DNA of 49,621 nucleotides from positions 1 through 49,621 of the forward strand of contig JAUYJT010000064.1 in the NCBI GenBank assembly GCA_030700225.1, read 5' to 3'. Origin of the DNA: Candidatus Nanopelagicales bacterium. Lineage in GTDB: Bacteria > Actinomycetota > Actinomycetes > S36-B12 > GCA-2699445. Below are positions 23,152-33,336 of this stretch, piece after piece; position 1 is the first letter of the stretch; each line of letters starts with the position of its first letter. The notes below the pieces were generated by a model. It ran no database searches and was not told where the DNA came from. It saw only the letters and a list, made by a program, of their open reading frames with translations. A program made the translations under genes and the position numbers.

Positions 23152-23241
23152 TGATGCAAATCCTCTGCTGATCAAGCTCGTCAGCGATCTTCCCTTCCTG
23201 GGTGATCGTCGACCTCCATGATCAGCAGAAGATTTGCACCA
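23152..23241. repeat. 23-base inverted repeat between convergent genes
   Basis: Arms 23152-23174 and 23219-23241 are inverted copies with two differences, separated by 44 bases. They share the core GATCAGCAG and GATTTGCA. It sits between the convergent hdeD-like and lysozyme-like genes and could act as a bidirectional terminator, or be the remnant of a small mobile element (MITE-like). Confidence 0.55.
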
Positions 23242-23301
23242 TCTGTCTGTCTTGACCTGAGCTCGCCGACCCAGCCACCTCAGTCCGCGGTGGATTCAGC
23301 G

Positions 23302-23853
23302 TTAGGGGTTGAGCTTCCACGGCCACCAACCGACAGACGCCACGATCCGTGCGGCTGCCTTGGCGTTCCATCGCGGGACGAGGGCGGATGCTCCTGGCGC
23401 GCCTCCCGCGTACTGAAGAGTTCCGCCGTCGTTGAGTTGGAACAGCCCCCAGTCTTGCGTCTTGTTGCTGTTCGGCACGCCGACGGCGTTGGGGATTAGT
23501 CGTGACTCGCGCCAAGAGATGCGCAGAGCTTTCTGCCACGCGGCCTCGCCGAGTGGGCGCTTGAACGCGCGCCTGATGTGGAGGGCCGAGACTACCTGGA
23601 CGTCCATCAACCCAGCGGGCTGATCCATCTTGTCAGCGATGATCTTTGTGGCTTGACGCTTCACCCGTGGCAGCCGGAGCTGAGCGCGTGGCTTCAAGTG
23701 GCTCGGCAGTGACTTCACCGGGAGTGGGTACGAAGTTGGCGGGCTAGGGATGTTGGTGGACGCCTGGCCTGCGGTCTCAATACCGACAGGTAGCGCGATC
23801 GCGATACTTACCGCAACGGCGCCGATACGCAGAGTCGAAATCCTTGTGGACAC
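23302..23853 (-). CDS. secreted lysozyme-like/transglycosylase-fold protein
   Basis: A 183-residue exported protein. It has an N-terminal signal peptide (RIGAVAVSIAIALPVGIETAGQA), a Pro-rich basic linker, and a C-terminal lysozyme-like domain with the catalytic Glu at 116 in ISWRESRLIPNAVG, followed by DWGLFQLN. That pairing of an ESxxxPxA helix with a GLFQLN strand is the soluble lytic transglycosylase/Rpf-like signature. It probably cleaves peptidoglycan glycan strands outside the cell. The start is GTG; only a weak promoter-like TAGAGC lies upstream. Confidence 0.78.
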   Translation of the reverse strand: MSTRISTLRIGAVAVSIAIALPVGIETAGQASTNIPSPPTSYPLPVKSLPSHLKPRAQLRLPRVKRQATKIIADKMDQPAGLMDVQVVSALHIRRAFKRPLGEAAWQKALRISWRESRLIPNAVGVPNSNKTQDWGLFQLNDGGTLQYAGGAPGASALVPRWNAKAAARIVASVGWWPWKLNP

Positions 23854-24073
23854 GCGCTCTAGTGTTGCGAGACATGGACGGCTTTGCCTGGTAAACAGAG
23901 AAGTTCGGGCTCTTCCGCAACATTCTGGGGCCTATTCGCGCGACGAGTCAGACATTCCGGACAGGTTAGAGCCTGACGGACCAGCAGCTGTCTTCGCGGG
24001 TGGAATCGGCCCCGCGCGGGGGCGCCAGCGGAAGTACATGGACACCGAGCGTGCGGTCGGCCACGATAGCGGA

Positions 24074-24382
24074 ATGGCTGACGACGACATCGAGAAGTTG
24101 TTGCGGGAGATCGCCGCCATGGACGCGCAGGGGTCGAGTCCGAGCAAGGGCATGGAACCCGCTGCGAGCAGCCGCGACGTCCAACCGGCCGCGGAGAGCC
24201 GGAGCCCGCGTGTCAGGTGGGCGTTGATCGCCGCCGTCGGAAGTGGCGGAGCGGGGTTCGTAGTTGGCTCACTTCTGTGGATGCTTCCCTGGGTGAATGG
24301 CCTGTCCACTGGTATTGGAGCTGCTCTGGGCGGAGCCCTGGCTGGCCTGGTCGGCGGCCCACCCGGGTGGATGCGGCGCTGA
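24074..24382 (+). CDS. small membrane protein of unknown function
   Basis: A 102-residue protein. Residues 1-45 are polar (MADDDIEKLLREIAAMDAQG...), followed by two hydrophobic segments at about 48-70 (WALIAAVGSGGAGFVVGSLLW) and 76-95 (GIGAALGGALAGLVGG). It is a probable two-helix membrane protein with a cytosolic N-terminus. I do not recognise a family. ATG 24074 is chosen over an in-frame ATG at 24038 because a CACGAT near-consensus -10 lies six bases before it. It precedes comF on the same strand. Confidence 0.55.
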   Translation: MADDDIEKLLREIAAMDAQGSSPSKGMEPAASSRDVQPAAESRSPRVRWALIAAVGSGGAGFVVGSLLWMLPWVNGLSTGIGAALGGALAGLVGGPPGWMRR

Positions 24383-24485
24383 ACCGACGCCGCGCTGCGA
24401 TATCCACCGCGTTGAGCGCCAGGCGAGATGCCCACAGGGGCGATGTTCCTGCCGCAGGTGTCCGCTACGCAGCCAGTGTTGTGCC

Positions 24486-25139
24486 ATGCGGTCGCTTCAC
24501 CTGGTTGTGCGAGATGTGAGGGATCTGCTGCTTCCACGCGAATGCGTCGGGTGTGGTGGCGGTGAGCTCTGGCTGTGCAGGTCGTGCCTGGATTCACTGA
24601 ACCGAACTCCCGAGAGCAGGTGGCTGGGAGGTGCCGGGGAGCGGATTCGTCTGACCTATGCCGCGCCGTATGAGGGTGTCGCTGCCGCTGCGGTATTGGC
24701 CTACAAGGAGCGAGGGTTGCGCAGCATCGCTGACGTGCTAGCGGCTCTGGCCGTCCGGGCGGCGCGGGGTTCCGGAGGGGAGTTCGGCTGTGACCCACCT
24801 TGTGTGGTTCCAGTACCCGCGACGTGGCAAGCACGGTTGCGACGAGGCGGTGACACGTGGTTGCGGGTGTGCCGCCAGGCCTTTCCCTGTGCTGGGGTCG
24901 GCGATGTTTCCCCCGCTCTGCGCTGGGCGGGCTGGGTCCAGCCGCAGAAGACCTTGGACAAAGACGCACGCGGCAGGAATGTTCGTGGTCAGCTCACAGT
25001 CAAGCCCGGATGGACCGGCCCCGGTCGCGTGATCGTGGCCGACGATGTGGTCACTACTGGAGCGACGGTACTCGAAGCCGCCAGGGCGCTGCGCCTGGCC
25101 GGTTGGGACGTGGAAGGCGCCGCAGCAATTTGCGGATGA
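24486..25139 (+). CDS. comF: ComF family phosphoribosyltransferase-like protein
   Basis: A 217-residue protein. The N-terminal zinc-ribbon-like Cys pairs are Cys20/Cys23 and Cys31/Cys34. The C-terminal type I PRTase core shows VPVPATWQARLRRGG and the PRPP loop RVIVADDVVTTGATV. In naturally competent bacteria ComF helps DNA uptake; in actinobacteria the role is uncertain, although the gene is conserved upstream of hpf-secA (as in mycobacteria, Rv3242c-Rv3240c). The ATG at 24486 starts just before the conserved LLLPRECVGCG; a longer upstream frame overlaps the previous gene and is rejected. Confidence 0.88.
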   Translation: MRSLHLVVRDVRDLLLPRECVGCGGGELWLCRSCLDSLNRTPESRWLGGAGERIRLTYAAPYEGVAAAAVLAYKERGLRSIADVLAALAVRAARGSGGEFGCDPPCVVPVPATWQARLRRGGDTWLRVCRQAFPCAGVGDVSPALRWAGWVQPQKTLDKDARGRNVRGQLTVKPGWTGPGRVIVADDVVTTGATVLEAARALRLAGWDVEGAAAICG

Positions 25140-25239
25140 GCCGAACGTGTTACCTCTTGTCGGCAACGATGCCCGCGGACGGATAGTTTGGGTACTGGGC
25201 GGCTGGCGGTAGCTGGCCAAGTGAATGAGGGAGGCTGAT

Positions 25240-25869
25240 GTGGACATTGTCGTGCGCGGCCGACACATGGAAATCTCGGACAAGTTCCGGGAACTGGCCA
25301 TAGACAAGCTCGGTCGCCTGGACAGGTTCGGGCTCGACATCGCCCGCGTCGACGTGGAGGTGTCGAAGGACGGCAACCCGCGCAACGCGGACCGCGCGGT
25401 CGAAGTCGAACTGACGTGCATCGGTAGGGGTCAGCTTCTGCGGGCCGAGGCCCACGCGGAGGACAAGTTCGCCGCGCTCAACGACGCTTGCGACACAATC
25501 ACCGAGCGCTTCCGCAGAGCGGCGGACAAGCGGCGGTCCGTGCGTCGTAGGCGCACGCGGCTGATCGCGGCAGATGAAGCGATGCCGCTGCAAGTACACG
25601 TCGGGGCGGATGAGCCTTCCGCTTCTGAAGAGGTCGATCTGGCTTCAGACGTCGTTTTCGCAGATGGGCCTGTGACGGTTCGGGAGAAGGTCCACGTCAC
25701 TAGTCCGATGTCGGTTGCCGAAGCGCTTGATTCCCTGGAGATGATCGGACACGACTTCTACTTCTTCCTGGACTCCGAGACCGATCAGCCGAGCGTGGTC
25801 TACCGGCGCCGGGGCTTTGACTACGGGCTGGTGCGTCTTGAGCTCGCTAGTGCCCAGGCTGCCGGCTGA
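25240..25869 (+). CDS. hpf: ribosome hibernation-promoting factor, long form
   Basis: A 209-residue two-domain protein. The N-terminal S30AE/RaiA domain (about 1-100) has the family pattern VRGRHMEISDKFRELAIDKLGRLDRF. The C-terminal domain (about 150-205) carries the dimerisation signature MSVAEALDSLEMIGHDFYFFLDSET, so this is the long form that pairs 70S ribosomes into 100S dimers. GTG 25240 is preceded by GGGAGG at five bases, while ATG 25225 has no such site. The regulator gene follows after five bases. Confidence 0.93.
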   Translation: MDIVVRGRHMEISDKFRELAIDKLGRLDRFGLDIARVDVEVSKDGNPRNADRAVEVELTCIGRGQLLRAEAHAEDKFAALNDACDTITERFRRAADKRRSVRRRRTRLIAADEAMPLQVHVGADEPSASEEVDLASDVVFADGPVTVREKVHVTSPMSVAEALDSLEMIGHDFYFFLDSETDQPSVVYRRRGFDYGLVRLELASAQAAG

Positions 25870-25874
25870 GTCGC

Positions 25875-26543
25875 GTGGCTGAAGGGCGGTCGGCCTCCAC
25901 CAGGACCACCGTTTCAGTTGTTGCCGCTGACCTGTCCCCGGTGTTCTTACGGGGTTTGGTGGCGGTGTTGGATGGCTGGCCCCGGGCAGCGGGCGTGTCG
26001 GCGGCCAGTCATGTGGCCGTAGTTCGCGATGAGCTGGCCAAGTCCCCAGATCTGCTCGTGCTCGACTCGCGGATGCTGACCATGGACGCGGGCCTGTGCC
26101 GTAGCGCGCGGGAAATGGGCGCATCAGTAGTACTAACTTTGTCGAAGAACTCTCCCCAGGACTTGGCGGCGGCCGTTAGCGACGGGGCAATCGGACTTTG
26201 GGACCGGGAGGGTGAGGCCGAGGATCTCCTGCGCACCCTCGCATCAGCCCTGGACGGTCGGGCGGCGGTCTCGGCGGCGGCTGGGGCAGCTCTGGTGGAC
26301 CAGATGGCGGCCTCAAGCGACGCTCTTCGCGGCACGGCCGCGGACCAGTTGACCCGGCGTGAGATGGAAGTTCTGGCACTCATGGCGGGTGGGGCGAGCA
26401 ACCGGGGGATCGCGGAAGTGCTATTCATCAGCGAGAACACCGTTCGCAACCATGTGCGAAACGTGCTGGACAAGCTACGGGCCAGCACCAGGACCGAGGC
26501 GGTCGTCCGTGCCGCCAGAGGCGGACTGATCCAGCTGAAGTAG
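25875..26543 (+). CDS. orphan LuxR-family response regulator with degenerate receiver
   Basis: A 222-residue NarL/FixJ-type protein. The receiver-like domain (about 10-130) keeps a phospho-acceptor candidate Asp64 (LLVLDSRM) and Lys91, but the acidic pocket has only one Asp (AADLSP, Asp19), so phosphorylation may be weak or absent. The LuxR HTH at about 157-215 is intact (LTRREMEVLALMAGGASNRGIAEVLFISENTVRNHVRNVL). No kinase gene is near. The start is GTG, five bases after hpf, with no visible Shine-Dalgarno, so it is coupled to hpf. Its last codons lie inside the first copy of the 68-bp repeat. Confidence 0.88.
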   Translation: MAEGRSASTRTTVSVVAADLSPVFLRGLVAVLDGWPRAAGVSAASHVAVVRDELAKSPDLLVLDSRMLTMDAGLCRSAREMGASVVLTLSKNSPQDLAAAVSDGAIGLWDREGEAEDLLRTLASALDGRAAVSAAAGAALVDQMAASSDALRGTAADQLTRREMEVLALMAGGASNRGIAEVLFISENTVRNHVRNVLDKLRASTRTEAVVRAARGGLIQLK

Positions 26544-26740
26544 CGCGGTAACGGTTCCGGGGGATGGGGTAGGGACATGCGGCGTGAGGCTTGAAGCCGC
26601 ACGCGAAGTAGCGCGGTAACGGTTCCGGGGGATGGGGTAGGGACATGCGGCGTGAGGCTTGAAGCCGCAGGCGAAGTAGCGCGGTAACGGTTCCGGGGGA
26701 TGGGGTAGGGACATGCGGCGTGAGGCTTGAAGCCGCAGGC
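26537..26740 (+). repeat. 68-bp tandem repeat, three units
   Basis: Units start at 26537, 26605 and 26673 with an exact 68-base period and almost no changes. Each begins gaagtagcgcgg, so the first unit includes the last codon and stop of the regulator gene, and each contains the near-palindrome ggcttgaagcc inside a gcggc/gccgc stem. The third unit changes at its end into the complement of its own left part. There are no spacers, so it is not CRISPR. The unit length is not a multiple of three and it is not coding. Confidence 0.9.
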
Positions 26741-26762
26741 CCTACCCCATCCCCCGGAACCG
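26688..26762 (+). terminator. perfect 23-bp hairpin between regulator and secA
   Basis: The arm at 26688-26710 (ggttccgggggatggggtag core) is exactly complementary to 26740-26762. The 29-base loop holds a further gcggc/gccgc stem. The left arm also occurs at 26552-26574 and 26620-26642, so three identical arms can compete for one right arm. No T-run follows; instead comes a G-rich 11-base repeat (gggctggggcc, 26761-26796). It is a likely terminator or attenuator ahead of secA. Confidence 0.65.
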
Positions 26763-26824
26763 GGGCCGGGCTGGGGCCGGGCTGGGGCCGGGGTCGGACG
26801 TGCCGGTCGGATCGTCGAGGCTAT

Positions 26825-26830
26825 TACGAT
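26825..26830 (+). promoter_or_regulatory. possible -10 hexamer of secA
   Basis: TACGAT lies 59 bases upstream of the secA GTG, just after the repeat region. Transcription from here would give a leader of about 50 bases with an AGGAGGG site. No good -35 is seen. Confidence 0.4.
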
Positions 26831-26889
26831 GGCCCAAACCCAGTTGAGCCCGAATGCGCTCGAGGGTTGGGGATGAGGAGGGCGACGAC

Positions 26890-29712
<2,823 letters not shown>

Positions 29713-29715
29713 CGG

Positions 29716-30132
29716 CTAGCGAATCTCAACCGCGGTGGCCATCCAACGGTTGCCGCTTCGCCTGACCCTGACCGCGACGGCTTGGCAGTGCCGCGAACCT
29801 TGCACGATCGAGCATCCTTCGTAGACCGTGTCGCTGACCCGCACTACGCGGACGCTTAGCACCTTGTTGATTGGTGAGTTGCCAGAGCGCGAGTACGTAG
29901 TGCGCAGCCGCAGTCGCTCCAGGGCACCCGGCTCTACGCACCGGAACAGCTGGGCGGCCGGGCGATCTCCGGCGGCGACCTCGGCGACGATTCCGGACAG
30001 TCGTCCGATCCAGTTCTCAAGGCTCCGGGTCGTGCCACACCGCTTGGTTGACGCTGGCAGTGGCACGTCAGGATCGCTCGGCCACGACAGGGGGAGCGCC
30101 TGCTGCCGTGTCGGAAGGGTTGCGGCGGTCAC
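29716..30132 (-). CDS. Rv3235-like conserved actinobacterial protein
   Basis: A 138-residue protein. The N-terminal 45 residues are Pro/Arg-rich and probably disordered. The C-terminal part (VAEVAAGDRPAAQLFRCVEPGALERLRLRT...SRHCQAVAVRVRRSGNRWMATAVEI) matches my memory of the Rv3235/DUF6459 family found near secA across Actinomycetota. The function is unknown; a small NTF2-like fold is possible. It converges on secA with a three-base gap. The start is GTG. Confidence 0.68.
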   Translation of the reverse strand: MTAATLPTRQQALPLSWPSDPDVPLPASTKRCGTTRSLENWIGRLSGIVAEVAAGDRPAAQLFRCVEPGALERLRLRTTYSRSGNSPINKVLSVRVVRVSDTVYEGCSIVQGSRHCQAVAVRVRRSGNRWMATAVEIR

Positions 30133-30851
30133 TGGTCACCGCCTGCCTGCGCGCGCTGTCCGCTAGCGCGCTGGCTCAAGTTCAGATTGGACTGACATCC
30201 GGTCAGCAGATATCGATGCACAACGACCCCCCGTTGATCAGGCTCAATGCCTGGAAGCATCCGATCCGACGCGGCGGCTAATGTCAAGCTCGATTTGGCC
30301 GGTTGTGGTTATCGTCATACTGCTCCGCATGAAAAACGGGGCCCTTCGGCACAGCGTGTCGAAGAGCCCCGCGCACGTCACCTGCCTCGACCACGAACGC
30401 AGGCTGTGCGGTTCTCCGGTCAGCCCCCGCCGGCGCGGTACTGTGCCTTTCTCGATCTCCTAGAAGGGACGGGTAATCCGATCTTCGGATGCGCCTGCGA
30501 ATCAGGGATCTGGACACTGATCTCCGATGACCGCCAAGGCTGCTGCCCCGCATTCTCCCCGGACCAAGATTGAGTCCTGCCGACTCGTTCTTCCCGCTAT
30601 GGGCGTGACTTCACTTTGAACCTTTTCATCCCAGCTGATTCCAGACTCACTCGCCCAGAACTATGTTGGGACGTTCTCACTGTTCGCTGTCTACGTAGCC
30701 GATGCAACGCGGAGAGGGCCTGATCCGCAGGATTCACCCGTTCCGACGACTGGCAGCCTGCTCGCCGACACAGGGCTGAGCCATGGCACGATATTGCGCA
30801 GGTAGCGATGTCGGCGTACGTGACTTCGTCGGCCGACGAGGAGGTCTCAGC
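30133..30851. other. long intergenic region with terminator and palindrome
   Basis: About 720 bases separate the Rv3235-like start from the WS/DGAT start. It holds the minus-strand terminator at 30332-30371 and, just before the WS/DGAT ribosome binding site, a perfect 14-base palindrome TCGTCGGCCGACGA (30826-30839). Open frames here (for example 30247-30573, plus) have composition unlike neighbouring proteins and no start site. I see no match to tRNA, tmRNA, RNase P, SRP RNA or a known riboswitch. Confidence 0.6.
30332..30371 (-). terminator. intrinsic terminator on the minus strand
   Basis: Bases 30337-30371 form a 15-bp stem with one mismatch and an AGC loop (cggggc...gccccg at the base). 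Read on the minus strand it is followed by TTTTT, a textbook Rho-independent terminator. No convincing minus-strand gene ends here, so it implies an unannotated transcript from the 30372-30780 interval. Confidence 0.75.
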
Positions 30852-32270
30852 GTGGCGGATCGATTGAGTCCGTTGGACGTGTCGTTCCTGTATCTGGAGG
30901 AGCCGACTACTCCGATGCACGTTGGGGGCTTGGGAGTGTTCGAGGCCCCGGCTGAAGGCTTCGATCATGACCATCTGGTCCAGCTGATCAAGACGCGGAT
31001 CGCGTTCGTCCCCCGCTACCGTCACCGGATCCGCTGGGTGCCGGGCCGCGTAGCCAACCCCGTCTGGGTCGATGACGAGTCCTTCGACGTGACCTACCAT
31101 GTTCGTCGCTCCGCCCTTCCCCGGCCAGGAACGGAGTTCCAGCTTCACGAACTCGTCGCGCGGATCATGAGCCGACCGCTCGACCGGAGTCGTCCGCTGT
31201 GGGAGATGTACCTGATCGAGGGCCTTGAAGGAGGACGCTTCGCCATCTTGACCAAGACTCATCACGCCATGGTGGACGGGCTCGCAGCGGTGGACATCGG
31301 CCAGGTGATCTTGGACGTGACTCCTGAGCCCAGGCAGATGGGTACTGATGTGTGGCGCCCTGCCAGGGAGCCAACCTCGATGGAGTTGTTCGCCGGTGGC
31401 GTCGCCGACGCTTTCCGTTCGCCCGCGGCCATCGTCGACAACTTGAAGTCAGCCATGGGTGACCTTCGCGAGACGGCGGGGGGCGTGGGGCGCAGCGTCG
31501 CCGGAGTGCTGAGCGCGGCAGCCACTGTCGTGCGCCCGCCCATCGCCAGTCCCTTGAATGTCGAGATCGGTGAACAGCGCCGCTACGGAACCGCCGACAC
31601 ACAGCTTGCGGACTACAAACGCATCCGCAAGGCCCACGGCGGCACGATCAACGACGTCGTGCTGGCAGTTGTCGCTGGGGCCCTGCGCGAGTGGCTCATG
31701 ACTAGAGGGGAGAGCCTGTCGAACCGCAGCGAGATCCGGGCGCTGGTCCCGGTGAGCCTCCGTCCTGAGGGCAACACCGCATCGGGAAACCAGGTCGCGG
31801 CGTTCCTGTGCGACCTTCCGGTCGGCGAGCCCGACCCGGTCGTCAGGCTCCAGAGAGTCGCTTTCGAGATGGGGCAGTACAAGGCCAGTGGGCAGATGCT
31901 CGGGGCGCAGGCCATTGTCGGCCTGGCAGGTTTCGCGGCGCCAACGCTGCATGCCATTGGCGCCCGAGCGGCCAACGACCTGACGAGCAGGGTTTGGAAT
32001 CTCGTCGTTACGAACGTCCCCGGGCCTCAGTTCCCCCTCTACGCGGGTGGATGCCGGATGCTGGCCGCGTATCCCGTCGTGCCGCTGGCGAAGAACCAAG
32101 CCGTGAGCATCGGCCTGACGTCATATGACGGCGGCGTCTACTACGGGCTGAATGCCGACCGCGATGCCATGCCCGACGTGGACGTGCTCTGCCAGTGCAT
32201 CGTGCAGGCTGTCGCGGAGTTGCTCGACACCACCACACCGAGCGGTCGGCGGCGTACCGTAAAGGCATAG
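30852..32270 (+). CDS. wax ester synthase/diacylglycerol acyltransferase (WS/DGAT)
   Basis: A 472-residue bifunctional acyltransferase that makes triacylglycerol or wax ester from acyl-CoA at the membrane or lipid droplet. The N-terminal LSPLDVSFLYLE and the active-site motif HHAMVDG (137-143) are intact; NDVVLAVVAGALREWL and the C-terminal NVPGPQFPLYAGG are family hallmarks. GTG 30852 has GAGGAGG seven bases upstream; 23 codons of open frame before it are rejected. A WS/DGAT (tgs3) also sits in the secA region of M. tuberculosis. The following patatin gene suggests a storage-lipid synthesis and turnover pair. Confidence 0.94.
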   Translation: MADRLSPLDVSFLYLEEPTTPMHVGGLGVFEAPAEGFDHDHLVQLIKTRIAFVPRYRHRIRWVPGRVANPVWVDDESFDVTYHVRRSALPRPGTEFQLHELVARIMSRPLDRSRPLWEMYLIEGLEGGRFAILTKTHHAMVDGLAAVDIGQVILDVTPEPRQMGTDVWRPAREPTSMELFAGGVADAFRSPAAIVDNLKSAMGDLRETAGGVGRSVAGVLSAAATVVRPPIASPLNVEIGEQRRYGTADTQLADYKRIRKAHGGTINDVVLAVVAGALREWLMTRGESLSNRSEIRALVPVSLRPEGNTASGNQVAAFLCDLPVGEPDPVVRLQRVAFEMGQYKASGQMLGAQAIVGLAGFAAPTLHAIGARAANDLTSRVWNLVVTNVPGPQFPLYAGGCRMLAAYPVVPLAKNQAVSIGLTSYDGGVYYGLNADRDAMPDVDVLCQCIVQAVAELLDTTTPSGRRRTVKA

Positions 32271-32312
32271 TGGCTCGCGCCCTGCCGCGGGCCTGAGTGC
32301 CTTGGAGGTGGC

Positions 32313-33308
32313 ATGAGTCCCGCGCGCGATGCAAGACGCGGTCTGGTACTCGGGGGAGGAGGCGTCCTGGGCGCCGCGTGGATGGTCGGCGCTCTAGCGG
32401 CTCTGCAGAAGGTTCACGGATTCGACCCGCGCGACTCCGAGGTGATAACCGGGACGTCTGTTGGGTCAGTAATCGGGTCCTTGCTTGGCGCGGGAATCTC
32501 CGTGGATCAGATGATCGATCACCAGCGTGGGCTGCCAATCACGACGGGGCCCTTGGCTGGCTACTCATTTGACTACGAGAAGGCCGCGGGCGGTGGTCGC
32601 CCCCAGCGTCCCAAGATGACACGGCTGGGCTCGGCGGCCTTGCTCGGAGCTAGCCTGCGGAACGCCTGGCACATGCCACCAACCGCTATCCTCAGCGGCT
32701 TCATGCCTGCCGGTACTGGGTCGTTGGTGCGCGTGGGCCACTTGATTGACGCCATCACGCCCATGGACGAGTGGTCACCTCATCCCAACTTGTGGGTGAT
32801 CACCATGGATTACCAGGACGGCCGCCGCGTCGCCTTCGGCAAGCCCGGGGAAGTCGCCGCACCCCTGGCGCAAGCCGTGATGGCGTCCTGCGCGATTCCG
32901 GGGTGGTTCGCGCCCGTGGACATCGGGGGACGGCAATACGTTGATGGTGGGACGTGGTCATCGACCAACTTGGACCTGGTCGCCGGCCAGGCGCTGGACG
33001 AGGTTTATGTGGTCGCCCCGCTTGTGTCGTTCCATCTTGATCATCCCAAGGCGCTACTCACAAGGCTCGAACGTCGGTGGCGCCGACAGGTCACCAAGAG
33101 ATGCCTGAGGGAAGCTGAGGAGGTTAGGGCCAACGGTGCGTCGGTCACGATCTTGGGGCCGGGCCCGGATGACCTGAAGGTAATGGGCGGCAACGTCATG
33201 GACATGCCGAGGCGTACAGAGGTTCTGGAGACTTCGCTGCACTCCAGCATCCAGACGCTTCGGGATCCGGAGAATGTCGGTCCTGATCACGTTTCCGAAC
33301 TTGGGTAG
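32313..33308 (+). CDS. patatin-like phospholipase/lipase
   Basis: A 331-residue serine hydrolase. The oxyanion loop is LGGGGVLGAAW (13-23), the nucleophile Ser49 lies in GTSVGS (G-x-S-x-G), and the catalytic Asp211 lies in YVDGG, giving the complete Ser-Asp dyad. Patatin enzymes release fatty acids from phospholipid or triacylglycerol. The ATG follows GGAGG at five bases and the gene lies 42 bases after WS/DGAT, so the two are probably co-transcribed. There is no signal peptide, so it acts in the cytosol or on lipid droplets. Confidence 0.92.
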   Translation: MSPARDARRGLVLGGGGVLGAAWMVGALAALQKVHGFDPRDSEVITGTSVGSVIGSLLGAGISVDQMIDHQRGLPITTGPLAGYSFDYEKAAGGGRPQRPKMTRLGSAALLGASLRNAWHMPPTAILSGFMPAGTGSLVRVGHLIDAITPMDEWSPHPNLWVITMDYQDGRRVAFGKPGEVAAPLAQAVMASCAIPGWFAPVDIGGRQYVDGGTWSSTNLDLVAGQALDEVYVVAPLVSFHLDHPKALLTRLERRWRRQVTKRCLREAEEVRANGASVTILGPGPDDLKVMGGNVMDMPRRTEVLETSLHSSIQTLRDPENVGPDHVSELG

Positions 33309-33336
33309 CCCGTAGTTGCGAATTGCGAGGAGTGAA

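Noticed and set aside
26428-26714. Minus-strand open frames with repeated peptides across the 68-bp repeats
   Set aside because: They are by-products of the tandem repeat in a GC-rich sequence. There is no ribosome binding site, and they overlap the regulator gene.
26537-26740. Tandem repeats as a possible CRISPR array
   Set aside because: The 68-bp units abut directly with no unique spacers, and no cas genes are present.
30247-30573. 108-residue plus-strand open frame in the long intergenic gap
   Set aside because: No start site, no recognisable pattern, and it runs through the minus-strand terminator hairpin.
30372-30780. RNase P RNA, SRP RNA or tmRNA upstream of the minus-strand terminator
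   Set aside because: None of the conserved strings I know (GAGGAAAGTCC, GGAAGGAAGCA, GGTTTCGAC) is present on the minus strand.
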